DNA of 64,000 nucleotides from Winogradskyella sp. UBA3174 (GTDB lineage: Bacteria; Bacteroidota; Bacteroidia; Flavobacteriales; Flavobacteriaceae), in the NCBI RefSeq assembly GCF_002364335.1, contig NZ_DEXW01000062.1:18995-82994 (forward strand). Reading direction: 5' to 3'. Position 1 is the first letter of the stretch; each line of letters starts with the position of its first letter. Shown here piece after piece: positions 1 to 8,154 of the stretch. Both the position numbers and the translations under genes were made by a program. The notes under the pieces were generated by a model. That model did no database searches. It was not told where the DNA came from and saw only the letters and a program-made list of their open reading frames with translations.

Positions 1-68
1 ACTAATTTAGTTGCTTAACCACCCAATTAGCCATGCACCAAACGTTGTACACAATATAACCCAAGAGA
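1..68. other. attC-like cassette junction (3' part)
   Basis: This non-coding stretch precedes the first gene. Its bases 1-38 recur at 4300-4337 with a single mismatch. It ends in AACGTTGTACAC, which resembles the GTTRRRY core (R' box) of integron attC sites and matches in position the CACGTT or ACGTT ends of the other junctions (about 975, 1274, 3850 and 4342). The 5' part lies outside the window. The reading as a gene-cassette junction is an inference from repetition between unrelated short genes. Confidence 0.5.
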
Positions 69-851
69 ATGCAAAGAAAAATAATTACACTTTTATTAAT
101 AGCAATGTTCATAAATTCTGGATATGCACAATCGGGAAAAATTAACATTAAAACAGACCATTTGATAGAGGCAAATTATCTAAAAATGGATGATTTTTAT
201 TTAACTCATTATTTATATATCGACTTGTTTTTAAGAGAAAACCTGTTTCCTGAAGCAAGCCCAAAAGATGTTTCATCAATTATCATAGCTCTTAAAAAGT
301 ATGTTTCAGTAGAAAACAAACTAGATGTTGAAATTGAAAAACCTGGAAAAAGAAATTATTTAATTCGATTTACAATTTTAAAGAAAGATGACGGAACTGA
401 ACTCTTAATTGCTTTCACAAATTGGAGTGTAAAGAAAAAGAAATTTGAAAAGGAAATTAAAACAGAAAATGATTCCTACACGAGATGGTATTTTCTTAAT
501 GGAAACAAAATGACTTATAGAAAAGATATGTCCAATGAAAATGATTATTCAACTATGAATAAATCTGACTTGGCTAACTCTTACCTATTTGATGAATTAA
601 CAGATAACGATTCCGAGATTAAAAAAACAATAGAGGAATATCTAAACCAAAGCAATTTAATTATTTCAGATAAAATAATGGCAAATTTAATTCTATTAAA
701 ATATCGAATTTTTAAAAAAGAGAGTGACAACGTGGAGAAGCAAACTGAATACTTAAATGAATTATTTGAAAAAAATAAGTCTGAATCTAATTTGAGAGGT
801 TTAAAAGCAGCTTTTAATGCTACAAAGTTTCAAATAGAATTAGCGAAATAA
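69..851 (+). CDS. Secreted protein of unknown function (cassette gene)
   Basis: The 260-aa product starts with a signal peptide (basic MQRK, hydrophobic core about residues 5-15, cleavage likely after GYAQ near residue 21), so export to the periplasm is expected. The mature part is charged and rich in Lys, Glu and Asn. Its last third (about 190-260) looks helical, perhaps a TPR-like end. No family or catalytic motif is recognised. It stands alone between two attC-like junctions, as expected for a single-gene cassette, with no promoter of its own that I can identify. Lone secreted hypothetical proteins are common cargo in such arrays, but its function cannot be given. Confidence 0.75.
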   Translation: MQRKIITLLLIAMFINSGYAQSGKINIKTDHLIEANYLKMDDFYLTHYLYIDLFLRENLFPEASPKDVSSIIIALKKYVSVENKLDVEIEKPGKRNYLIRFTILKKDDGTELLIAFTNWSVKKKKFEKEIKTENDSYTRWYFLNGNKMTYRKDMSNENDYSTMNKSDLANSYLFDELTDNDSEIKKTIEEYLNQSNLIISDKIMANLILLKYRIFKKESDNVEKQTEYLNELFEKNKSESNLRGLKAAFNATKFQIELAK

Positions 852-1277
852 ATACGGGTTACAACACCGTATATAATTTATTGCTAGTCATAGCCTACTT
901 ACATAAGTCCTCGCACACTTTCTATCTGTGATTTGTTTACTTTACAACGCAACTAACAGACACATCACGTTCTAAAACATTAAAGTAAACCCTAATAATG
1001 AACATTATTTAAGCCATTACGGTAAAACATAACAAAACGCTTCTAAAATACTGTAATTTGCCTTCTTTTAACCTACAATGCGCTTTCATTTTAAAGCCAT
1101 ACTAGGTAATATAAAATACCTGCATACAATAGCACAGTATAGGTTTAATTAACTAAAATATACGTGATTACACGTATAGATAAGACTCATTTTAACGCTA
1201 GATTTGTTACTACAGTTATAACGTGGATATAGTTAATGACTATATTTAAATGTTGTGCAACATACTGAACCAACGTT
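852..1277. other. Gene-free stretch with two attC-like junctions
   Basis: About 425 bases without a supported gene. A first element begins at about 856 with ACAACACCGTATATAAT, which is closely similar to the element after the lipoprotein gene at 4252, and ends near 975 with CACATCACGTT. A second lies at about 1220-1277. It contains the palindrome ATATAGT-TAATG-ACTATAT and ends with CCAACGTTATG directly at the start of the kinase gene. Between them (about 990-1200) I see only AT-rich sequence, possibly a lost cassette. The cassette-junction reading is an inference. Confidence 0.45.
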
Positions 1278-1802
1278 ATGAAAGATAGGAATATAATATT
1301 TATCGGAGGAATACACGCAGTTGGAAAAGGTACTGTTTGCGAAAAAATAACTCAAAAATTCAATTTTGAGCACTTATCCGCAAGTCAAGTTCTCAAATGG
1401 AATGAGATAAGCGATCTAAAGAATAAAAAAGTTGAAAATTTCAATACAACACAAGACAGATTACTAACTAATTTAGATAAAATTACACAGCCAAATAAAA
1501 GGTATTTGCTTGACGGACATTTTACATTACTAAACTCAAAAGGAGAGCCTGAAAAAATTGATGAATCTACATTTGTTGGAATCCAACCAAAATCAATAAT
1601 ACTACTTACTTGCGAGCCTAAAATAATCTTCGAAAGATTAAAAAAGAGAGATAACTCTACATACAAATTAGATGTTCTTGAAAAAATGCAAACAATGGAA
1701 ATCGAACACGCCAAATACATTTCACGAAAATTAGATATACCCTTATTTACAGTTATCGACGGAGACACAACTTCAATTTTTGAATATTTAGAAAAATTAT
1801 GA
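1278..1802 (+). CDS. P-loop nucleotide kinase, adenylate-kinase-like
   Basis: The 174-aa protein has a Walker A loop GGIHAVGKGT at residues 10-19. A YLLDGHF segment at 76-82 occupies the place of the DGFP-type substrate or Mg site of adenylate kinases, and FERLKKRD at 118-125 looks like the arginine-bearing LID. Length and pattern fit small archaeal-type adenylate kinases or related nucleoside or nucleotide kinases, and the substrate cannot be named. Its stop overlaps the start of the PIN-GNAT-EVE gene by 4 bases (ATGA), so the two are translationally coupled. The gene sits in a cassette-like unit, which argues for a defence, stress or RNA/nucleotide modification role rather than housekeeping adenylate kinase. 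Confidence 0.8.
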   Translation: MKDRNIIFIGGIHAVGKGTVCEKITQKFNFEHLSASQVLKWNEISDLKNKKVENFNTTQDRLLTNLDKITQPNKRYLLDGHFTLLNSKGEPEKIDESTFVGIQPKSIILLTCEPKIIFERLKKRDNSTYKLDVLEKMQTMEIEHAKYISRKLDIPLFTVIDGDTTSIFEYLEKL

Positions 1803-3301
1803 GAATACTTATTGACACTAACATAATAATTCATCGTGAGGCAAATCGTGTTTTCAACGAAGATATAGGGCTACTTTTTAACTGGCTTGATAAACTAAAA
1901 TTTAATAAATGCGTTCATCCACTTTCAATTGAAGAAATATCAGGTTATCAGGATGAGGAAGTTGTTAAAACAATGAAAATTAAGATTGCCAACTACAATC
2001 TATTGAAAACTGAATCAGCCGATGACCAATTAATAACGCAAATTCGACAATCTGATAAATCACATAACGATTTTATAGATACGAGTATATTAAATGAAGT
2101 CTACAATAATCGTGTTGATTATTTAATAACTGAAGATAGAGGAATTCATAGAAAAGCCAACTATTTAGGTTGTTCGGAAAAGGTTTTCAAAATCGATGCA
2201 TTTTTGGAAAAATGTATCGCTGAAAATCCCGAATTAAAGAATTATCAGGTATTAGCAGTAAAGAAAGAGTACTTCGGTAATATTAACATAGATGATACAT
2301 TTTTCGACTCTTTTAAACAAGACTACGACGAATTTGGAAACTGGTTCAATAAAAAAGCTGACAACATTTCTTATGTGTGTATTACAGACGGAGACGTAAA
2401 AGCATTTCTATATTTAAAACAAGAGAACACCGATGAAATTTATAATGACATCGAACCTTCGTTTTCTCAAAAGAAAAGGCTTAAAATAGGAACTTTTAAA
2501 GTTACTTCAACTGGTTACAAATTAGGAGAAAGATTTATAAAAGTAATATTCGACAATGCTTTACAATATGATGTTGAAGAAATTTATGTGACAATTTTTG
2601 ACAAAAGAGATGAACAATTAAGACTAATTTATTTACTTGAAGATTGGGGTTTTAAACATTGGGGAACTAAAACTACAGACAATGGAATTGAACAAGTCTT
2701 TGTTAGACAATGTAGACCAACACCTAACCTTAAGCAACCAAAATTATCCTTTCCGGCAGTTTCAAAAAGCACAACCAAATGGATTGTACCAATTTATCCA
2801 GAATATCATACCGAACTATTTCCTGATTCAATCTTAAATAATGAATCACCACAAGATTTTACCGAAAACGAGCCTTACAGAAATGCTATTAAAAAGGTCT
2901 ATATATCACGTTCTTATAACCGAGGTTTGAATGGTGGCGATTTAGTACTTTTTTATAGAACAGGAGGACATTACGCTGGTGTGATATCAACGATTGGAGT
3001 CGTTGAAAACATAGTAACTGATATTCGGGACGAAAGCCATTTTATTGAACTCTGTCGTAAGCGTAGCGTATTTGACGATAAAGAATTAAAAAAATATTGG
3101 AATTGGAACAAAAATAATAGACCATTTATTGTTAATTTTTTATACATTGACTCATTCCCAATGCCAAAGGTTAATCTAAAGAAATTGAGGGATTTAAATA
3201 TCATACAAAACGCACCACGAGGGTTTGAACCGATAAGTGATGTAAAATTTGAACAAATACTAAAACAAGCAAGAGCTAATGAAAGTTATATTATCGATTA
3301 A
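1799..3301 (+). CDS. PIN - GNAT - EVE-like three-domain protein
   Basis: This 500-aa multidomain protein has an N-terminal PIN nuclease domain (about 1-140). Candidate acidic metal ligands are D6 in RILIDTNIII, E45/E46 in PLSIEEI, D91/D94 in HNDFIDTSI and D113 in ITEDRG. A GNAT acetyltransferase-like segment follows (about 155-305, with YLLEDWGFKHWGT typical of the GNAT C-terminal strand-helix). The C-terminal EVE/PUA-like domain (about 355-495) contains LNGGDLVLFYRTGGHYAG. PIN domains cut RNA and EVE/PUA folds bind modified bases, so an RNA-directed toxin or regulator is plausible (inference). It overlaps the kinase gene by 4 bases and the ASCH gene by 23 bases, giving a tight three-gene unit. 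Confidence 0.8.
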   Translation: MRILIDTNIIIHREANRVFNEDIGLLFNWLDKLKFNKCVHPLSIEEISGYQDEEVVKTMKIKIANYNLLKTESADDQLITQIRQSDKSHNDFIDTSILNEVYNNRVDYLITEDRGIHRKANYLGCSEKVFKIDAFLEKCIAENPELKNYQVLAVKKEYFGNINIDDTFFDSFKQDYDEFGNWFNKKADNISYVCITDGDVKAFLYLKQENTDEIYNDIEPSFSQKKRLKIGTFKVTSTGYKLGERFIKVIFDNALQYDVEEIYVTIFDKRDEQLRLIYLLEDWGFKHWGTKTTDNGIEQVFVRQCRPTPNLKQPKLSFPAVSKSTTKWIVPIYPEYHTELFPDSILNNESPQDFTENEPYRNAIKKVYISRSYNRGLNGGDLVLFYRTGGHYAGVISTIGVVENIVTDIRDESHFIELCRKRSVFDDKELKKYWNWNKNNRPFIVNFLYIDSFPMPKVNLKKLRDLNIIQNAPRGFEPISDVKFEQILKQARANESYIID

Positions 3302-3650
3302 ACCTGAATTTGCAAATAAGATTTTTAATGGAACGAAGAAGTTTGAATTTCGTAGAACCTTGTTTAAAAACAAAGAGGTTAAAATGATTATTGTTTATGC
3401 GTCTGCACCCATAAGTAAGGTAATTGGCGAATTTGAAATTGATAGAATTTTTCACGAAGAATTGGAATTACTATGGAACCAAACTTCTAAATTTTCTGGA
3501 ATAACGGAAGATTATTATATGCAATATTTTAATGGTAAAGAAAATGGATATGCAATAGAAGTTAAGAATCCAAAAAAATATAAGACGAATCTTTGTATAA
3601 AACAGAATTATGGATTGAATCCACCACAGTCATTTGCATATTTGCGCTAA
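3279..3650 (+). CDS. ASCH-domain protein
   Basis: The 123-aa protein is a single ASCH/PUA-like domain. MKVILSIKPEFANKIFNG followed by KKFEFRR is the diagnostic opening (SIKP, then K-x-x-E-x-R), and YASAPISKVIGEFEI forms the next strands. ASCH proteins are thought to bind RNA or modified nucleotides and some hydrolyse acetylated cytidine. This gene overlaps the 3' end of the PIN-GNAT-EVE gene by 23 bases, so the two are co-expressed. A PIN-containing partner followed directly by an ASCH protein suggests that the two work on the same RNA target or form a toxin and regulator pair. That pairing is an inference. Confidence 0.85.
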   Translation: MKVILSIKPEFANKIFNGTKKFEFRRTLFKNKEVKMIIVYASAPISKVIGEFEIDRIFHEELELLWNQTSKFSGITEDYYMQYFNGKENGYAIEVKNPKKYKTNLCIKQNYGLNPPQSFAYLR

Positions 3651-3878
3651 AGTACGTTGCACAACAATGTATATAAAACGTAGCTGTTACTGGATTTCCG
3701 AGAGGTTTTTGTGTATTTCCCAAGACCGCCAAATTTTTTAATTTGGCTTTTTAAGAAAATAAAATTAAAAGAAAATTAAAAAATTCAGCTCGTGTATAAT
3801 CCGAAACGATAGCGTCTTTTTACACGCTACGTTTCATATACGGAGACGTTATATGCAATTTAAAAATTAAGTCTGATA
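3651..3878. other. Large imperfect palindrome, attC-like junction
   Basis: Non-coding. The two ends of this stretch are inverted copies. TATATAAAACGTAGC (3670-3684) pairs with GCTACGTTTCATATA (3826-3840) at 14 of 15 positions. Further out, TTGCACAACAATG (3657-3669) faces CGTTATATGCAA (3847-3858). The centre is AT-rich with an AAATTTTTTAATTTGGC hairpin. A single strand would fold into a long imperfect hairpin, the form in which attC sites are recombined by integron integrases. It separates the ASCH gene from the lipoprotein gene. Confidence 0.55.
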
Positions 3879-4244
3879 ATGAAAAAATATGCATTCATCA
3901 TATTCATATCAATGTTAATTATTGGTTGTAATAATCAAGATAAACCGAATAAAAAAGTTTGGGTTTATCTTGAGTCACATAATATCATAAAAAATGATAC
4001 AACAGCTCATTATAATTATGGTAAAATTCACCAAAGTGATCTGGATAAAATAAAATCTCAAAGCACTTCAAAAGGTTTGTTTGAATTAACTGATGGACGT
4101 TACCTAGATGACGATCAAAAAGTACATGATTATTCAGATGACATAGAAAATGGAGTTTTTTTCTTTCGATTTAAAGATGTGGTTTACATTGAAATTCAAA
4201 AATATGACCCTCTTAAAGCAAATACTGACACAATTACAGATTAA
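3879..4244 (+). CDS. Small lipoprotein of unknown function (cassette gene)
   Basis: The 121-aa product has a lipoprotein signal: MKKYAFIIFISMLIIGC with the lipid-attachment Cys at residue 17 followed by NN. The remainder is polar with a short Asp-rich stretch and ends in TDTITD. No family is recognised. It lies between two attC-like junctions and is the last cassette-like gene before core genome begins at the CocE/NonD hydrolase. Membrane anchoring is a prediction from the signal. Nothing visible indicates a function. Confidence 0.75.
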   Translation: MKKYAFIIFISMLIIGCNNQDKPNKKVWVYLESHNIIKNDTTAHYNYGKIHQSDLDKIKSQSTSKGLFELTDGRYLDDDQKVHDYSDDIENGVFFFRFKDVVYIEIQKYDPLKANTDTITD

Positions 4245-4345
4245 AAACTAAATACAACACGGTATATAATTAATTGCTTTGGCTAGTCCGTATTTGTTCA
4301 CTAATTTAGTTGCTTAACCACCCAATTAACCATGCACATCACGTT
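4245..4345. other. attC-like cassette junction, last of the array
   Basis: Starts with ACAACACGGTATATAAT (4252-4268), which matches the first element after the secreted protein gene, and ends with CACATCACGTTATCC. The segment 4300-4337 repeats bases 1-38 of the window with one mismatch. Downstream sequence shows no further copy, so this marks the edge of the array. Confidence concerns the integron-like reading; the repetition itself is plain. Confidence 0.5.
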
Positions 4346-4444
4346 ATCCTTAATAATGACTAACAAATAATAAAATTCTTCAGAAGTACCCTAAAGTATT
4401 TTTCGATTTATAATAAATTTATTAAAACTAATAACTCTAACAAA

Positions 4445-6331
4445 ATGAAAAAACGCACTATTTTAATTTCGTTTGTACTTGCTTATATCTTTGTAAGTAG
4501 TTTTAGCCTTCATGCACAAGAAAAAACCCTTCAAGAACAAGAAGACATTGCGATTGTAGATCAAAAAATAATGATGCCAATGCGCGATGGGATTCGTTTA
4601 GCAACTGATATTTACCGTCCTAAAACAGATAAAAAAGTGCCTATTATTTTTTCTCGTACTCCTTATAATTTCAATTCTTGGGGAGATGGAAAACAAAGAA
4701 CAAGAACCGCGCAAAGAGCTTTAGAAGCCGTTAAAAGAGGGTATGCTTATGTGGTTCAAAATGAACGCGGACGCTATTTTTCAGAAGGTGAGTGGGATAT
4801 TTTAGGAGTGCCACTAACCGATGGCTACGATGCCTTTAGTTGGTTAAAAGAACAAACGTGGTCTAATGGTAAAATTGGGACTTTAGGTTGTTCTTCTACT
4901 GCAGAATGGCAAATGGCTGTTGCAGCTTTAGATCATCCGTCTCATGCAGCAATGGTGCCTCAAGGGTATGGTGCTGGTGTTGGTAGGATTGGCAAAATTA
5001 ATGAACAAGGCAATTGGTATCGTGGTGGTGTTGAGCAAATGTTATTTTTTTCTTGGTTATATGGTGTTGAGCATGATAAATTTAAACCTCGAATTCCGGC
5101 TGGTGCTACCCAAGAAGATTTAATAAGAATTTCAAGATTTTACGATTTAGCACCCGAAAATCCACGAGTAGATATGGCTGAAGCATTGAAGCATTTACCT
5201 ATTCAGGATATCCTAAAAAACATCAATGGTAAAAATGAGATTTTTGATAAAATGATACGTCGTAAGCCAAATGATGAGGCTTGGTTTGAAGGAGGTATTT
5301 ATCATGATAATATGGAAATTGGAGTTCCAAGTTTTTGGTTTACCTCGTGGTATGATGTGTCTATAACTCCGAATTTAGCTTTATTTAATCATGTGAGAAA
5401 TAACTCTAAAGATGCCAACATTAGAGATAATCAATACTTGGTCATTGCACCAACGTTGCATTGTGCGTATACACGAGCAAGCGAAAATACTATTGTCGGT
5501 GAGCGCAGTGTTGGTGATGCGAGGCTTAACTATGAGGAGCAAATTTATGCTTGGTTTGACTTTTGGCTGAAGGGAGAAAAAAACGATTTTAAAGAGAAAA
5601 CACCTAGAGTGCAATATTATACTATGGGAAGTAACAAATGGCAAGCCTCAGAAAGTTGGCCTCCAAAAGAAGCTAAATTAACAACCTATTATTTTAATAG
5701 TAATGGTGATGCTAATAGCTATTTTGGAGATGGAGAATTAACAACAGCAAAAGCAAATTCTGATAATGCAGATAGTTTTACTTATGACCCAATGAAACCA
5801 GTACCATCTTATGGAGGTAATGTGTGTTGTACTGGCAATGCAGTTAAAGGTGGTGCTTTCGATCAGCAACAAATGGAAACCAGAAATGATATTTTGGTGT
5901 ACACCACAGATGTCTTAAAAGAAGGCGTAGAAATTTCAGGTTTTATTGAATCTACATTATATGTGTCATCAGATGTAAAAGACACTGATTTTACCATTAA
6001 ATTAATTGATGTATATCCTAATGGTGAAGCCTATAATTTAGATGAAACGATACAACGTGTAAGATATCGCGAAGGTTATGATAAAGAAGTATTTATGGAG
6101 AAAGGTCAGGTCTATAAAGTAGATCTAACTCCGATGTCAACCAGTAATTACTTTAAGAAAGGACATCGTATACGTATTGAAATATCTAGCAGTAATTTCC
6201 CTCGGTTTGCTCGTAATTTGAATACTGGAGGTGATAATTATGATGAAAAAGAAGGAGTAACCGCTCATAATAAGGTGCATCATTCTTCAAAATTTACATC
6301 ACAAATAAGACTGCCAATGATTTCTAATTAA
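4445..6331 (+). CDS. CocE/NonD-family (S15-like) serine hydrolase, exported
   Basis: The 628-aa protein begins with a signal peptide (MKKRTILISF..., cleavage near SLHAQ at about 25). It then has the X-Pro dipeptidyl-peptidase/CocE fold: MPMRDGIRLATDIYRP at about 44-59, the nucleophile elbow GTLGCSSTAEW with Ser150, a likely Asp in FTSWYDVSITP, and His in APTLHCAYTR. The C-terminal jelly-roll domain (about 410-628) includes ISGFIESTLYVSSD. Family members hydrolyse acyl esters, beta-lactam-type amino esters or prolyl peptides, and the substrate cannot be told here. Periplasmic or secreted location is expected. It is monocistronic and is the first core gene after the cassette-like array. Confidence 0.9.
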   Translation: MKKRTILISFVLAYIFVSSFSLHAQEKTLQEQEDIAIVDQKIMMPMRDGIRLATDIYRPKTDKKVPIIFSRTPYNFNSWGDGKQRTRTAQRALEAVKRGYAYVVQNERGRYFSEGEWDILGVPLTDGYDAFSWLKEQTWSNGKIGTLGCSSTAEWQMAVAALDHPSHAAMVPQGYGAGVGRIGKINEQGNWYRGGVEQMLFFSWLYGVEHDKFKPRIPAGATQEDLIRISRFYDLAPENPRVDMAEALKHLPIQDILKNINGKNEIFDKMIRRKPNDEAWFEGGIYHDNMEIGVPSFWFTSWYDVSITPNLALFNHVRNNSKDANIRDNQYLVIAPTLHCAYTRASENTIVGERSVGDARLNYEEQIYAWFDFWLKGEKNDFKEKTPRVQYYTMGSNKWQASESWPPKEAKLTTYYFNSNGDANSYFGDGELTTAKANSDNADSFTYDPMKPVPSYGGNVCCTGNAVKGGAFDQQQMETRNDILVYTTDVLKEGVEISGFIESTLYVSSDVKDTDFTIKLIDVYPNGEAYNLDETIQRVRYREGYDKEVFMEKGQVYKVDLTPMSTSNYFKKGHRIRIEISSSNFPRFARNLNTGGDNYDEKEGVTAHNKVHHSSKFTSQIRLPMISN

Positions 6332-6574
6332 AGTCTACCATCCTTAATAAAGACGACATTTTTTAAAACAGTTATTTTATGAAAAATGAAATAGCTCAAT
6401 TTAAAAAAAGCATTGTTTTATAAGAAAACCTGTAAATTAGTAAGCTTTGATTTAGTAATTAATTTTACAATAATTGTAAAATACACATATTTGGTACTGC
6501 CTTTGTTTGTAACAAATCAGCAAGTTTTACGACACATAAATAGAATACGTTTAATTAAAAAAAAATAAAAAGTT

Positions 6575-6895
6575 ATGATTCACAAAGGAGCCATAGTGCT
6601 AGGTTTAATTATAGGAGCAGGAGTTGGAGTATTATTAGCGCCAGAAAAAGGCAGCAGAACTAGAGATAATCTTAAAAAAGAAGGTAAAGACATAAAAGAT
6701 CAATTAGTAACTGATTTTGCAGAAGTTAAAGATGACGTGTCTAAAGCTACCAAGTCTGCTAAAGAAAAACTAAAAGTAGAACTTAAGGATATTGCCTCTA
6801 AAACAAGTTATAAAACAGAGCAAGCCATTACGTTTATAGAAAAGCAATTAGCAATTCTTAAAGAAAAAAACAAAACGCTACAGCAGACAAGTTAA
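6575..6895 (+). CDS. YtxH-domain protein
   Basis: The 106-aa protein has one N-terminal membrane segment (AIVLGLIIGAGVGVLLAP, residues 6-23) followed by EKGSRTR, the signature of the YtxH/gas-vesicle-like family. The rest is a Lys/Glu-rich amphipathic helix (about 30-100), probably coiled coil. These small proteins sit at the inner membrane and are often stress-induced, and their exact role is unknown. The gene is alone and is followed by a palindromic intergenic repeat. Confidence 0.9.
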   Translation: MIHKGAIVLGLIIGAGVGVLLAPEKGSRTRDNLKKEGKDIKDQLVTDFAEVKDDVSKATKSAKEKLKVELKDIASKTSYKTEQAITFIEKQLAILKEKNKTLQQTS

Positions 6896-6904
6896 GAGTT
6901 TATA

Positions 6905-7028
6905 GAATTTGTCAGTTCGAGTGAATTTTACGATTGAAATGAGTAAAATTTGTATCGAGAACAAGAATTTCAGTTTAATTAGTTCTCGATACTATTTCTC
7001 GGACTTCGAAATCACTCGAACTGTCGTT
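6905..7028. repeat. Nested palindromic intergenic repeat
   Basis: The outer arms GTCAGTTCGAGTGA (6911-6924) and TCACTCGAACTGTC (7012-7025) are inverted copies with one mismatch. The inner arms GTATCGAGAAC (6952-6962) and GTTCTCGATAC (6982-6992) pair perfectly. The element sits between convergent genes and could also act as a bidirectional stop. A degenerate half-copy is present near 26770-26830. Interspersed repeats of this type are common in Flavobacteriaceae genomes. Confidence 0.75.
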
Positions 7029-7029
7029 A

Positions 7030-7671
7030 TTACTTAACCAAATCATTTATATAACCTACATTAACAACATGCTTACCTTTAAAAGGAAGCACAGTCAATC
7101 TATTACCAAATAAGGCTGTTGCTCTCTCAGATTCTGCTAAAACTCGAGTATTATCTAAATACTCATCTTCAGTACCATAAATCAATTTCACTTTAGTGTT
7201 GGCATCTAAATAACTAAAATCATTAGCACTTAATTCTTTAGGGATTCCACCAGAATGTATAACCAACTGACTGCATTGTAATTGTCGTTTAGCCAAGTAT
7301 CGCATCGCTACACTAACACCTTGCGAATACCCAAAAACAATAAGATTAACAGATTTAGGAATCTGCTCTGCATCTAGAATAGCATCAAAATAATTTAGAA
7401 TATTTGCCATTCCGGCATCAGTGTTATTTCTAGTTAACCAATTGGCTCCAACATGCATTTTTGGTTGTATATAATATTTACTAGGTGCTTGTGGTGCTAT
7501 GATGTAGTTTTCTTCAGAATTTAATGATTTAAAATATCTCAAAAAATACTGACTTAAATAGCCCATACCATGGCACACAAACCAAACAGTTTTAGTATTA
7601 TTTGTAAGTGTATTTAAAGTAGAGTAGGAGTTATTAGTATGGTATGTGATTTCTTTTTCTTGTGAATTCAT
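7030..7671 (-). CDS. Alpha/beta hydrolase, carboxylesterase/phospholipase type
   Basis: The fold is shown by VWFVCHGMGYLSQYF (oxyanion region), the nucleophile elbow VFGYSQGVSVA, IYGTEDEYLD (acidic residue) and PFKGKHVVN (catalytic His), so a complete Ser-Asp-His triad is present. Length and order match small cytosolic carboxylesterases of the phospholipase/carboxylesterase family. I start it at MNSQEKEI (7671), about 213 aa. The longer reading to 7731 adds an unlikely basic leader and would run over the promoter of the divergent thioesterase gene. The substrate is unknown. It is divergent from the menaquinone genes. Confidence 0.85.
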   Translation of the reverse strand: MNSQEKEITYHTNNSYSTLNTLTNNTKTVWFVCHGMGYLSQYFLRYFKSLNSEENYIIAPQAPSKYYIQPKMHVGANWLTRNNTDAGMANILNYFDAILDAEQIPKSVNLIVFGYSQGVSVAMRYLAKRQLQCSQLVIHSGGIPKELSANDFSYLDANTKVKLIYGTEDEYLDNTRVLAESERATALFGNRLTVLPFKGKHVVNVGYINDLVK

Positions 7672-7689
7672 TATTCTAGGTCGTTTCAG

Positions 7690-7697
7690 TATCTTTG
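7690..7697 (+). promoter_or_regulatory. Bacteroidota-type -7 element before the menaquinone genes
   Basis: TATCTTTG fits the TAnnTTTG consensus of the primary sigma factor of Bacteroidota and lies 28 bases before the thioesterase start. No clear -33 TTG at the usual spacing is seen, so only the -7 box is claimed. Confidence 0.5.
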
Positions 7698-7725
7698 TAT
7701 GAAACCATAAAACTACTGTTTTTCT

Positions 7726-8151
7726 ATGCAAATGACTAAAGAAGAATTTCTACTAAAAGCGAACGCAGCTAGTAAAAATACATTGATGGAAACCTTGGAT
7801 ATAGAAATAATAGACTTTGGTGACGATTTTTTAATTGCAAGAATGCCAGTAACACCAAGAGTCCATCAGCCAGATGGTGTTTTACATGGAGGAGCTACTG
7901 CCGCTTTGGCAGAAAGCGTTGGGAGTTTTGCTTCACATATTTTTATTGATACCGAAAAATTATTTGTTAGAGGATTAGAGATTACAGCAAATCATTTAAA
8001 AAGCGTAAAAGATGGTTTTGTATATGCTAAAGCTACTTTTTTACATAAAGGACGTACAACACAACTTTTAGATATAAGAGTTACTGACGAGGCAGATAAT
8101 TTGATTTCTATTTGTAGATTATCTACTATTTCACTTCCTAAAACTAAATAG
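7726..8151 (+). CDS. Hotdog-fold thioesterase, probably DHNA-CoA thioesterase
   Basis: The 141-aa PaaI-type hotdog thioesterase has the diagnostic HQPDGVLHGGATAALAESVG stretch (residues about 47-66), containing the HGG turn and the acidic E62 at the active-site helix. It lies 3 bases upstream of the isochorismate synthase gene at the head of the menaquinone cluster, so release of CoA from 1,4-dihydroxy-2-naphthoyl-CoA (the MenI step) is the natural role. That assignment rests on context, since the family hydrolyses many acyl-CoAs. Either MQM at 7726 or MTK at 7732 could be the start. Confidence 0.85.
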   Translation: MQMTKEEFLLKANAASKNTLMETLDIEIIDFGDDFLIARMPVTPRVHQPDGVLHGGATAALAESVGSFASHIFIDTEKLFVRGLEITANHLKSVKDGFVYAKATFLHKGRTTQLLDIRVTDEADNLISICRLSTISLPKTK

Positions 8152-8154
8152 AGA

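Noticed and set aside
1385..1834. 149-aa minus-strand frame opposite the kinase gene
   Set aside because: It lies wholly antisense to a gene with a clear P-loop and has low-complexity Ser/Leu composition typical of a shadow frame.
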